Of a stretch of 64,000 nucleotides of DNA, positions 57,012 to 64,000 are shown piece after piece. Numbering within the stretch: the stretch's first letter is position 1; every line of letters begins with the position of its first letter. The notes below the pieces were generated by a model that was not told the DNA's origin, did no database searches, and was given only the letters and a program-made list of their open reading frames with translations. Source of the stretch: an uncultured Lentibacter sp. (GTDB taxonomy: Bacteria; Pseudomonadota; Alphaproteobacteria; Rhodobacterales; Rhodobacteraceae); contig CANMGT010000003.1 of the NCBI GenBank assembly GCA_947497495.1, positions 332,179 to 396,178 of the forward strand, written 5' to 3'. The position numbers were made by a program, and so were the translations under genes.

Positions 57012-57843
57012 CTTGCGGGCCTATGCTTTCGGCTTCCTGTTCCGCGAGGACAATTTGAGTGTTGTCCCGCCAGAATGGCGTTTGCGTGAGGTGCTCGAGC
57101 ATAAGGTCACGCAAAAAACATTCGGCGGCGGCTTTGCGGCGGTCTTGCGCGTAAGTGTCTGTCCGGCTCTCGGAGAGGCGTTCCAGCTCTCTCAATTTTT
57201 CGCCATCGTGGATCTTTCCTATGGTGATCACAAGGTTCTTACGCTGAAACATCACCTTGATCGTGACCATCGGCTGCACATTGTTGGCGACATCACGATC
57301 TATCCGTTCTTGAGAGCGGGTGTCTTTAATCGAGGCGAGGACAAAATCGTTATCTTCGTTGAAAACGTCGCCTTCAAATGTCTCGAAGAGTTGAGGCGTG
57401 ATCTTGACTTGACGCTTTTTAGGGCTGCGTTTTGTGACGTCTGTTTTGTAGACATCCTGCTGATATTGCAGCGTGTCAGATTGACTGCTCTTCCCAGTCA
57501 ATTTGGCTTTCATCTTCCCCAGCATGCCGGTGCCGCCGTTCGCTTCAACTTCTGCTGAAGCCTCTTGCCCGGCGGCGTTAGTTACCGTCATTGTCTGTGT
57601 TTTTGTCGGGGGAGTGGTTCTTGGGTGGATTTTTAGCGGTGACAGCAAGTCAGTGCTGGCTTCGATCTCCACAGCTCTGAGCTGGGCTGTGAACTCAAGC
57701 GGCGAGCCCTTGTCAGCGCCAATGTTGGCCGTGTTGACCGAAAGGTTCAGGTAGACATCGCGCACAGCCCCTTGGGTATCAAACTCGAAATGATACCCAT
57801 TGAGTGCAATCAGATCGCTAACTTTGGAAAGCTCGTTATCCAC
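57004..57843 (-). CDS. unrecognised 279-residue protein, first of the accC-aat insert pair
   Basis: A soluble protein starting at GTG 57843 behind AGGTTCAG. The N-terminal half reads like beta-strands (YHFEFDTQGAVRDVYLNLSVNTANIG), a Thr/Pro-rich linker follows (about 73-90), and the C-terminal half contains VTIKVMFQRKNLVITIGKIHDGEKL then a helical region (RRKAAAECFLRDLMLEHL). I do not recognise the fold. It lies 25 bases after accC on the same strand. Confidence 0.55.
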   Translation of the reverse strand: MDNELSKVSDLIALNGYHFEFDTQGAVRDVYLNLSVNTANIGADKGSPLEFTAQLRAVEIEASTDLLSPLKIHPRTTPPTKTQTMTVTNAAGQEASAEVEANGGTGMLGKMKAKLTGKSSQSDTLQYQQDVYKTDVTKRSPKKRQVKITPQLFETFEGDVFNEDNDFVLASIKDTRSQERIDRDVANNVQPMVTIKVMFQRKNLVITIGKIHDGEKLRELERLSESRTDTYAQDRRKAAAECFLRDLMLEHLTQTPFWRDNTQIVLAEQEAESIGPQDD

Positions 57844-57868
57844 CTGAACCTAAACCCCTAGTTTGTTT

Positions 57869-59221
57869 TCATGCCTCGCCGAGGTTCTCTTCCAGCCACT
57901 TTTCGAGCCAGTGGATGTTGTATCCTCCGGAGTGGATGTCTTCTTCCTGCAAGAGGGCGTGAAAGAGCGGCACGGTTGTGTCGATGCCGTCAACGATAAG
58001 CTCGCCAAGGGCGCGGTTGAGCCGTGCAAGCGCTTCGCGACGGTCGCGGCCATGCACGATCAGCTTGCCAATGAGGCTGTCGTAATAGGGCGGAATGGAA
58101 TAGCCGTCGTAAAGCGCACTGTCCATCCGCACGCCAAGCCCCCCGGGGGCGTGGAACTGCGTGATTTTGCCCGGGCAGGGCGAGAAGTTTGGCAGTTTTT
58201 CGGCGTTGATGCGCACTTCGATCGCGTGACCGTTGATCTCGAGCTCGTCCTGACGGAACGACATCGGCAGCCCTTCGGCCACGCGGATCTGTTCGCGCAC
58301 CAGATCGACGCCAAAGATGGCCTCGGTGACGGGGTGCTCAACTTGCAGGCGGGTGTTCATTTCGATGAAATAGAACTCACCGTTCTCATAGAGAAACTCG
58401 ATGGTGCCCGCGCCGATATAGTTGATGTTCGCGACAGCGTCGGCGCAAACCTTGCCGATCGCTTCACGCTCTTCAGGGCTGATCGAGGGGCCGGGGGCCT
58501 CCTCAAAGACTTTCTGGTGGCGCCGTTGCAGCGAGCAGTCGCGCTCGCCGAGGTGCACCGCGTTGCCCTTACCGTCGCCGAACACCTGAATTTCGATATG
58601 GCGCGGCGTGGTGAGGTATTTCTCGATGTAAACCTCGTCATTGCCGAAGTTTGACTTGCCCTCGGCGCGCGCGGTTTGAAAGGCGCTTTCCATGTCAGCT
58701 GCGGTTTGCGCAACTTTCATGCCTTTGCCGCCGCCGCCCGCTGTGGCCTTGATGATCACCGGATAGCCGATCTCTTCGCCAATGCGCTGCGCGTCGGCCA
58801 GCGTTTCAACGCCGCCTTCCGAGCCCGGCACAACAGGAACGCCAAGTTTGATCATGGTTTCCTTGGCAGTGATCTTGTCACCCATCGTGCGGATATGTTC
58901 AGCCGTTGGGCCGATAAAAATCAGGTCGTGGTCTTCCACGATCTGCACAAAACTCGCGTTTTCTGACAGAAAGCCATAGCCGGGGTGAATGGCCTGTGCG
59001 CCGGTGATTTCGCATGCGGCGATGATCGCAGGGATGCTCAGGTAGCTTTCGGTGCCTGCGGGCGGGCCGATGCAAACGCTTTCGTCAGCCATGCGCACAT
59101 GCATCGCGTCACTGTCGGCAGTTGAGTGTACGGCAACGCTACGGATTCCCATTTCGCGGCAGGCGCGGATCACCCGCAGGGCGATCTCGCCGCGGTTGGC
59201 TATGAGGATTTTTTCTATCAT
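57869..59221 (-). CDS. accC: acetyl-CoA carboxylase biotin carboxylase subunit
   Basis: A 450-residue ATP-grasp enzyme that carboxylates biotin on AccB, the first step of fatty acid synthesis. [65 protein letters not shown] and [20 protein letters not shown] identify it. It has no biotin domain, which distinguishes it from mccA. It is nine bases downstream of accB. Confidence 0.97.
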   Translation of the reverse strand: MIEKILIANRGEIALRVIRACREMGIRSVAVHSTADSDAMHVRMADESVCIGPPAGTESYLSIPAIIAACEITGAQAIHPGYGFLSENASFVQIVEDHDLIFIGPTAEHIRTMGDKITAKETMIKLGVPVVPGSEGGVETLADAQRIGEEIGYPVIIKATAGGGGKGMKVAQTAADMESAFQTARAEGKSNFGNDEVYIEKYLTTPRHIEIQVFGDGKGNAVHLGERDCSLQRRHQKVFEEAPGPSISPEEREAIGKVCADAVANINYIGAGTIEFLYENGEFYFIEMNTRLQVEHPVTEAIFGVDLVREQIRVAEGLPMSFRQDELEINGHAIEVRINAEKLPNFSPCPGKITQFHAPGGLGVRMDSALYDGYSIPPYYDSLIGKLIVHGRDRREALARLNRALGELIVDGIDTTVPLFHALLQEEDIHSGGYNIHWLEKWLEENLGEA

Positions 59222-59230
59222 ATCAGGGCC

Positions 59231-59722
59231 TTACTCGATGATGACGAGCGGCGCGCCAAACTCAACAGCTGCGCCATCTTCAACCAGTATACGCGTGACT
59301 GTGCCAGCTTTAGGCGCTGGAATGTGGTTCATGGTTTTCATCGCTTCGATGATCAGGATTGTGTCGCCCTCGGAGACTTTCGCACCGACGCTCACAAATG
59401 TGGGCGCGCTTGGTTCGGGGGCGAGGTAAACTGTGCCAACCATCGGCGAGTTTACGGCACCGGGGTGAGATGTCGGGTCTTCCGCAGGGGCTGCGGCTGC
59501 GGGAGCTGCTGCTGTGGCGGCTGGCGTGGCGGCCATGGAGGCTGCCGGAGCGGCGACTTGCGCAACCACTTCTTTGCGGCGGCTCACGCGCACATTGAGC
59601 TTGTCGTTGTCGCCATAGTCGCGCTTCACGTTCAGCTCGGTTAAGTCGTTTTCATTCAGCAGCTTAGCAAGTGCTTCAATAAAGGCTACATCGCTCTCGT
59701 GGGTGCCGTCTTTTTTTGTCAT
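59231..59722 (-). CDS. accB: acetyl-CoA carboxylase biotin carboxyl carrier protein
   Basis: A 163-residue carrier with an N-terminal helical domain (1-40), an Ala/Pro-rich hinge (about 56-85) and a biotinyl domain (about 88-163). The biotin lysine is K129 in [11 protein letters not shown]; most relatives have Met or Leu after the lysine, here it is Thr. A 17-base inverted repeat lies 20 bases before the start codon. It leads the accB-accC-unknown-unknown-aat unit. Confidence 0.95.
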   Translation of the reverse strand: MTKKDGTHESDVAFIEALAKLLNENDLTELNVKRDYGDNDKLNVRVSRRKEVVAQVAAPAASMAATPAATAAAPAAAAPAEDPTSHPGAVNSPMVGTVYLAPEPSAPTFVSVGAKVSEGDTILIIEAMKTMNHIPAPKAGTVTRILVEDGAAVEFGAPLVIIE

Positions 59723-59742
59723 TTTGTCCTCGAATGCTTGGC

Positions 59743-59759
59743 TCGGTCATGTTGACCGA
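59743..59759. promoter_or_regulatory. perfect inverted repeat TCGGTCA-TGT-TGACCGA in the accB leader
   Basis: Seven-base arms (59743-59749 and 59753-59759) flank a 3-base centre, ending 20 bases upstream of the accB start. It is neither the BirA nor the BioR operator as I know them. It could bind a dimeric repressor that links lipid synthesis to another signal, or form an RNA stem near the ribosome site. Confidence 0.45.
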
Positions 59760-59875
59760 ACGTCAGGATTTGGTGCCTTGTAGCTTAAGTGAAGCGGCGT
59801 GAAAAGCCGCATATCTCGGATGATACTTGGTGTTTTTTTGCGAAAATGCGAGCGAAAAGCGCTCCTGAACCGCCC

Positions 59876-60427
59876 TCACAGCGGCATACCCGAAAGTTTG
59901 GCCACCAATTCCGCCAGTTTTCGCGCGCCAAACTTCTCTTGCAGGCGGGCGCGGTAGACTTCGATTGTGCGGTAGGACAGGTCTAGTTCGCGGCCGATTT
60001 CCTTACTGGTCAGCCCGCGGCATGTGAGAATGGCGACTTCGCGCTCACGCTGGGTGAGGCTCACGACAGGGCGTTCTTCCGAGAGGTCGGCGAAGCTCCA
60101 GACACCTTGCTGGAAAGGCGCTTCAGGCGTCAGTGACTGGCCCCGAACACGGCACCAAAACAGCGTGCCATCGCGGCGGCGCATGATGCGCTCGTCAGAG
60201 TAGCTGCCTGTTTTGAGCATCGCCGCCAACCCGCGCGCGCCGATGCGCTCGAAGTCCTGCAGCGAGGCGTAAAGCTCTTGCAGGGGCACATCGGTGTAGT
60301 CGCAGGGCGCGCCGCCAAACACCTGCGCAAACTTGGCGTTACAGCGTTTGATCACGCGGTTTTCCAAGATCACGAGGCCAATGGGGGCGTTGGCAAAAGC
60401 CAGTTCTGCTAGGGCGTCATGTGTCAT
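59876..60427 (-). CDS. PAS-LuxR transcription regulator
   Basis: A 183-residue regulator. Residues about 8-110 form a PAS sensor domain (LAELAFANAPIGLVILENRVIKRCNAKFAQVFGG, later GTLFWCRVRG). Residues about 115-180 form a LuxR/NarL helix-turn-helix: LTQREREVAILTCRGLTSKEIGRELDLSYRTIEVYRARLQEKFG. ATG 60427 is the start that fits the domain; no ribosome site is obvious. It is divergent from the acyl-CoA synthetase gene, its likely target. Confidence 0.85.
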   Translation of the reverse strand: MTHDALAELAFANAPIGLVILENRVIKRCNAKFAQVFGGAPCDYTDVPLQELYASLQDFERIGARGLAAMLKTGSYSDERIMRRRDGTLFWCRVRGQSLTPEAPFQQGVWSFADLSEERPVVSLTQREREVAILTCRGLTSKEIGRELDLSYRTIEVYRARLQEKFGARKLAELVAKLSGMPL

Positions 60428-60477
60428 GGCGCTAAAGTGGCTGGTTTCTGCGTGCCCTGCAAGGTCGCGTATTTCTA

Positions 60478-60487
60478 CGCAGTTGCG
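60478..60487. promoter_or_regulatory. small palindrome in the divergent promoter region
   Basis: CGCA-GT-TGCG is symmetric and lies between the regulator and synthetase starts (60428-60530, 103 bases). This is the kind of site LuxR-type regulators bind, but the arms are only four bases long. Confidence 0.25.
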
Positions 60488-60530
60488 CGAATTGGCAGAG
60501 CGGTATTTGGTAAGCGCAAGGGAGACAGAC

Positions 60531-62051
60531 ATGAATATTGCCGAGTATCTGTACCGCACGGCCCAAATCCAGCCCGCGCGTGAGGCGCTGTTTTTGGGGC
60601 ATGAGTGCGTGGCAACATATGCCGAGTTTGCCGCCCGTGCGGGCCGTGTTGCGACTTGGCTGCAAGCGCGCGGCGTTGTGGCAGGCATGCCTGTGGCGAT
60701 TTTTATGAAGAACCTGCCGGAGTATCTGGTCGTTCAATACGGCATCTGGATGGCCGGAGCAGTGGCTGTGCCGATCAACGCTAAACTGCACGGGCGCGAA
60801 GCGGCGTGGATCATCGAGAATGCGGAAGCTGGCTTGGTGTTCACCTCAGGCGGGCTGACGGAGGCGCTCAAGGACGCTGGCTGCACAGCCGAGCTGGTGA
60901 GCGTGCAGAGCGCTGAGTTTGCGGGTATTGAGAGCGTGATATCGCTGAGCGCGCCGGTTTCACGCCAAGCCGACGATTTGTGCTGGCTGTTTTACACCTC
61001 GGGGACGACAGGGCGGCCCAAAGGCGTGATGATCACAAACAGGATGCTACAGGCGATGGCGCTTTGCTATTTTGTTGATGTAGATCAGGTGTTTGCCGAA
61101 GATGCTGCGCTTTACGCCGCGCCCGCCAGCCACGGTGCGGGCATCTATAACATCATGCATGTCATGGTGGGTTCCAGGCATGTTTTCCCACTGTCGGGCG
61201 GGTTTGACGAAACCGAGATATTTGATCTCGCAGCGCATTACGGCCGCGTGCATATGTTTGCCGCGCCGACCATGATCAAGCGGATGACACTGGTTGCCAA
61301 AGACACGGGTGCAAAAGGCGAGGGGCTGCGCAGCATCGTCTACGCGGGCGGGCCGATGTATAGCGCCGACATCATCGAGGCGGTTGAGCATTTCGGGCCG
61401 ATTTTTGTACAAATCTACGGGCAGGGCGAGTGCCCCATGGGCATCAGCGCGCTGTCGCGCCATGATGTGAGCGAGCGTTCACACCCGCGCTGGCGCGCGC
61501 GGCTTGGCTCTGTCGGGCGGGCGCAGTCGGCAGTTGAAGTGATGATCGCCGACGCTGAGGGCAAGCCTCTGCCCACAGGAGACATCGGCGAAATCATGGT
61601 GCGCGGTGACACCGTGATGCCAGGCTACTGGAAGAACCCCGAGGCAACCGCCAAGACGCTTGTTAACGGGTGGCTGATGACGGGGGACATGGGGGCGCTC
61701 GACGCGGATGGCTACATCACCATGCACGATCGCTCCAAAGATATGATCATCACAGGCGGCTCAAACGTCTACCCCCGCGAAGTAGAAGAGGTGCTGCTGG
61801 AGTTGCCCGAGGTTGAGGAGGCCAGCGTCATTGGCCGTGCGCACCCCGAATGGGGGGAAGATGTGATCGCCTTTGTGGTGATGGCAAAGGGGCAGACGCT
61901 TGATCCCGCGCGCCTTGATGCACATTGCCTCGCAAACATTGCCCGTTTCAAGCGGCCCAAAGAGTATTTACCGCTGCTGGCCTTGCCAAAGAACAACTAC
62001 GGCAAGGTGCTCAAGACTGAGCTGCGAAGGCTTCTGAAGGAGCAAAAGTGA
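60531..62051 (+). CDS. AMP-forming acyl-CoA synthetase (long-chain/benzoate-like branch)
   Basis: A 506-residue adenylate-forming ligase. The P-loop is YTSGTTGRPKGVMITNRM, A5 is YGQGECPMG, followed by LMTGDMGALDADGYITMHDRSKDMIITGGSNVYPREVEEVL and the C-terminal lysine in NNYGKVLKTELRRLL. GGGAGA precedes ATG 60531. It overlaps the 3HB dehydrogenase gene by GTGA, suggesting a role in C4 or short-chain acid use. It is not closely similar to the synthetase at 1588. Confidence 0.87.
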   Translation: MNIAEYLYRTAQIQPAREALFLGHECVATYAEFAARAGRVATWLQARGVVAGMPVAIFMKNLPEYLVVQYGIWMAGAVAVPINAKLHGREAAWIIENAEAGLVFTSGGLTEALKDAGCTAELVSVQSAEFAGIESVISLSAPVSRQADDLCWLFYTSGTTGRPKGVMITNRMLQAMALCYFVDVDQVFAEDAALYAAPASHGAGIYNIMHVMVGSRHVFPLSGGFDETEIFDLAAHYGRVHMFAAPTMIKRMTLVAKDTGAKGEGLRSIVYAGGPMYSADIIEAVEHFGPIFVQIYGQGECPMGISALSRHDVSERSHPRWRARLGSVGRAQSAVEVMIADAEGKPLPTGDIGEIMVRGDTVMPGYWKNPEATAKTLVNGWLMTGDMGALDADGYITMHDRSKDMIITGGSNVYPREVEEVLLELPEVEEASVIGRAHPEWGEDVIAFVVMAKGQTLDPARLDAHCLANIARFKRPKEYLPLLALPKNNYGKVLKTELRRLLKEQK

Positions 62052-62851
62052 CTGATTTATCGGGGAAAACAGCCTTGGTGACAGGTTCGGTGCAGGGCAT
62101 CGGGCTTGCCGTTGCCAAGGCGCTTGGCGCGGCAGGCGCACGCGTGGCGTTGCACGGGCTGGCGTCTTCGGAACGGGCGCGAAATGCCTGTGCCGAGGTG
62201 CTTGAAGCGGGTGCGCCTGAAGCTAGGTTTTTTGGCGGCAACATGCGTGAGCCTGACACTACCGCCGCCCTGATGGAGGAGGTCGCGGGTTGGGGGGCGA
62301 TCGACATCCTCGTCAATAACGCAGGTATCCAACACACTGCGCCGCTTGCTGACATGCCTCGCGACAAATGGGAGGCTATCTTGAGTGTGAACCTTTCGGC
62401 TGCGTTTTACACCATGCAAGCCGCGATGCCCGCCATGGCCGCACGCGGCTTTGGACGAGTTGTGAACATCGCCTCGGTGCACGGGCTTGTCGCCTCAAAA
62501 GACAAGGCGCCTTACGTTGCCGCAAAGTTTGGTCTTGTCGGCCTCAGCCGCGTGGCCGCGCTTGAGTATGCAGACAAAGGCAGCAAGGCTTCGGGCGGTG
62601 TCACCGTCAATTGCATCGCGCCGGGCTGGACAGAAACCGCCATTATCGAGCCGCAAGTCGCCTCGCGTGCGGCTCATCATGGAGGAGATCGCGACGCCGG
62701 CATTGCGGACTTGCTGACTGAGAAGCAGCCCTCAAAACGCACGTCCGACCCTGCCGAAATCGGCGCACTTGCAGTGTGGCTCTGCGCAAATATTGCGCAC
62801 AACATCACCGGAACAACGATCCCGGTTGTTGGCGGCTGGGCAGCCCAGTAA
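62048..62851 (+). CDS. bdhA: 3-hydroxybutyrate dehydrogenase
   Basis: A 267-residue SDR from GTG 62048. Cofactor loop TGSVQGIGLAVAKALG, NNAGIQHTAPL, IASVHGLVASKDKAPYVAAK (YxxxK present), CIAPGWTETAIIEPQVA, LLTEKQPSKRTSDPAE and a final GGWAAQ closely resemble D-3-hydroxybutyrate dehydrogenases, which make acetoacetate. With the upstream synthetase it could feed acetoacetate into CoA esters. The region around SRAAHHGGDRDAG differs from typical members. Confidence 0.83.
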   Translation: MTDLSGKTALVTGSVQGIGLAVAKALGAAGARVALHGLASSERARNACAEVLEAGAPEARFFGGNMREPDTTAALMEEVAGWGAIDILVNNAGIQHTAPLADMPRDKWEAILSVNLSAAFYTMQAAMPAMAARGFGRVVNIASVHGLVASKDKAPYVAAKFGLVGLSRVAALEYADKGSKASGGVTVNCIAPGWTETAIIEPQVASRAAHHGGDRDAGIADLLTEKQPSKRTSDPAEIGALAVWLCANIAHNITGTTIPVVGGWAAQ

Positions 62852-62865
62852 TCACGAGGCTGGCG

Positions 62866-63189
62866 TCACTTGGCCATGCTTTCCTGCACATCCGCCAGCT
62901 CTTGTTGGAGGCGCATTTCGGTCAGGTAAGCGGCCACGAGCGAGCCTGAGGATAGGCTGGAAAGGCTGGTTTTGCCCGTGATTGGCACGTTGCTGTGCTG
63001 GGAACTCCGGCTTTCCATCATCAGGCGCGCTGATTCCATCGCTTGGCTCGGGCGCACGGCTTGCTCTGTGTGAACGGTCGTTGCGCGGGGCGCGGCGTTT
63101 GCGGGGCCGTGTTGCAGGCGCTGCTGCATGGCTTGCGCAGTTTGGCTGCGCGGTTGCGCATTTGTTGCCGTTGTGTCGATATATGTCAT
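62866..63189 (-). CDS. small hypothetical protein
   Basis: A 107-residue protein, rich in Gln, Ser and Ala, with no signal peptide or recognised domain; the last 30 residues (LVAAYLTEMRLQQELADVQESMAK) are a probable helix. GGAGCC before ATG 63189 fixes the start. Convergent with bdhA. Confidence 0.5.
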   Translation of the reverse strand: MTYIDTTATNAQPRSQTAQAMQQRLQHGPANAAPRATTVHTEQAVRPSQAMESARLMMESRSSQHSNVPITGKTSLSSLSSGSLVAAYLTEMRLQQELADVQESMAK

Positions 63190-63292
63190 TTTTGGCTCCG
63201 GTCTTGGAGCCCCCACCACCTGCAAGACTGCGCTCAAGGTCTTACCAGAGCGTTAAGGAACAGGGTTTGAGACAAAGTTGAATGACATTGCT

Positions 63293-63658
63293 TCAAGCGA
63301 GTTTGGTGTGGCGGAAAACGGGTTTTTGGCTGCCGTCATAGACATGCACAACTTCGGCCACGAGATCATGCGCATCGTCAACGCGTGCAGCGCGTTTGCG
63401 TTTGAGGCGCAAAACAATCGCCGTGGATGAAATCAAAACCCAGAAGATCTGGATCATCGCGGAGGCAAAGTTGAAGCTTGCCGTCAGGCTGACGAGCACC
63501 AGTGTTGCGGCAGCGAGGTTGATGCCAAAATAGAGCGCATCATGGCTGTGCAGCCGGTGGAACGTGAGCAAAGTATAGTTGGTAACGTAAAGGCCAAAGC
63601 CTGCGACGCCCGCCATCTCGAGGGCGTAGGGGTCAATGGTGGCGAAAAATTCGAGCAT
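63293..63658 (-). CDS. CBU_0592-like small membrane protein
   Basis: A 121-residue protein with three hydrophobic helices (about 11-28, 43-60, 64-85) and a basic C-terminal tail (RLKRKRAARVDD). The text YALEMAGVAGFGLYVTNYTLLTFHRLHSHDALYFGINL resembles the CBU_0592 family, function unknown. AAAGG precedes ATG 63658; the frame is open further upstream. Confidence 0.65.
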   Translation of the reverse strand: MLEFFATIDPYALEMAGVAGFGLYVTNYTLLTFHRLHSHDALYFGINLAAATLVLVSLTASFNFASAMIQIFWVLISSTAIVLRLKRKRAARVDDAHDLVAEVVHVYDGSQKPVFRHTKLA

Positions 63659-63804
63659 TGGACTGCCTTTCAGATGAGAGAAGCTGGGAAACAGATGCAC
63701 TGATAAGAATTTGGGAACACTATGGTTCAAGCCTAGGGCAGGGGGCGCGTCCCTGTCAGGTAAGGCATTCCTGACCTCGGCTTTAAGAGCTTGTTGTTAA
63801 ATGC

Positions 63805-63832
63805 AAAAAAGGCGCTCCGAAGAGCGCCTTTT
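63805..63832. terminator. bidirectional terminator after acs
   Basis: GGCGCTC (63811-63817) pairs with GAGCGCC (63822-63828) around a CGAA loop, flanked by AAAAAA and TTTT that extend the stem. On the minus strand it ends in six T's, fitting termination of acs. Confidence 0.85.
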
Positions 63833-63862
63833 CAGGTGAAGTGGCTGTGGTTCAGCGTTGAA

Positions 63863-64000
63863 TCACGCCTTATTTTCTCTGTTTTCGATGAGGTCTGCGA
63901 CGACGGATGGGTCGGCGAGGGTCGAGATGTCGCCGAGGCTGTCGTAGTCGTTTTCGGCGATTTTGCGCAGGATGCGGCGCATGATTTTGCCGGAGCGGGT
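63863..64000 (-). CDS. acs: acetyl-CoA synthetase, C-terminal fragment
   Basis: Only the last 45 codons are present; the gene continues beyond the window. [15 protein letters not shown] contains the catalytic lysine whose acetylation inactivates Acs, and [16 protein letters not shown] is the usual C-terminus. It activates acetate with ATP and CoA. Confidence 0.9.
   Translation of the reverse strand, partial: TRSGKIMRRILRKIAENDYDSLGDISTLADPSVVADLIENRENKA

Noticed and set aside
1..64000. tRNA, rRNA, insertion sequences and prophage
   Set aside because: I saw no tRNA-like or rRNA-like text and no transposase, integrase or phage structural protein. A covariance-model search would be needed to exclude small RNAs.

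Overview
The window looks like chromosomal DNA of an alphaproteobacterium of the Rhodobacteraceae (Roseobacter group). Support comes from dense GC-rich genes with many ATGA/GTGA start-stop overlaps, a complex I operon interleaved with small genes typical of that family (DUF5333, DUF5337), a NuoE carrying a Lys/Ala-rich tail, the mitochondrial-type accessory subunit NDUFA12, and sox genes in the Paracoccus order soxC-D-E-F. No rRNA, tRNA, CRISPR array, insertion sequence or prophage was recognised. Assignments rest on reading motifs by eye; no database search was run.

Layout. (1) 1-250: the end of a DegT-type aminotransferase. (2) 361-11183: one long leucine-catabolism operon behind a clear promoter and palindromic operator: ivd, an acyl-CoA synthetase, mccB, mccA, HMG-CoA lyase and a methylglutaconyl-CoA-type hydratase, with passenger genes (a nuclease, an ASCH protein, two GST-fold proteins, a Cys-containing exported protein). 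Together they take isovaleryl-CoA to acetyl-CoA and acetoacetate. (3) 11367-31041: the full 14-subunit nuo operon (nuoA-N) with ten interleaved non-nuo genes, followed by birA, coaX and rnj, closed by a strong hairpin at 34231-34258. (4) 34286-39378, minus strand: a DEAD-box helicase, a glycosyltransferase with an overlapping unknown gene, and prfC. (5) 39379-40947: an AT-richer accessory patch with a NERD/zinc-finger gene. (6) 40948-44723: a Hint-domain protein, an SDR with an altered active site, and an overlapping SGNH-like/GSCFA pair. (7) 44885-49484: soxC, soxD, soxE and soxF under two ATTC-N8-GAAT boxes, the published motif of the sulfide/persulfide repressor SqrR. (8) 49625-51700: clpP and clpX. 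(9) 51717-53483: a predicted FkbM-methyltransferase/GT61 fusion. (10) 53657-54865: NDUFA12, an MlaD-like gene and a DUF2155 gene. (11) 54829-59722, minus strand: accB, accC, two unrecognised genes and aat. (12) 59876-62851: a PAS-LuxR regulator divergent from an acyl-CoA synthetase and a 3-hydroxybutyrate dehydrogenase. (13) Small membrane and hypothetical genes and the C-terminus of acetyl-CoA synthetase.

The themes fit an aerobic heterotroph that burns branched-chain amino acids and C4 acids (leucine operon, BirA for MCC and ACC, 3HB dehydrogenase, Acs), respires through an elaborated complex I and can oxidise reduced sulfur.

The least explained items are the unknown gene pair between accC and aat, the twin SqrR-type boxes before a detached soxCDEF, the duplicated helix-hairpin-helix-like domain shared by NuoE and its neighbour, a 24-codon micro-ORF locked between two ATGA junctions, and the inverted repeat in the accB leader.
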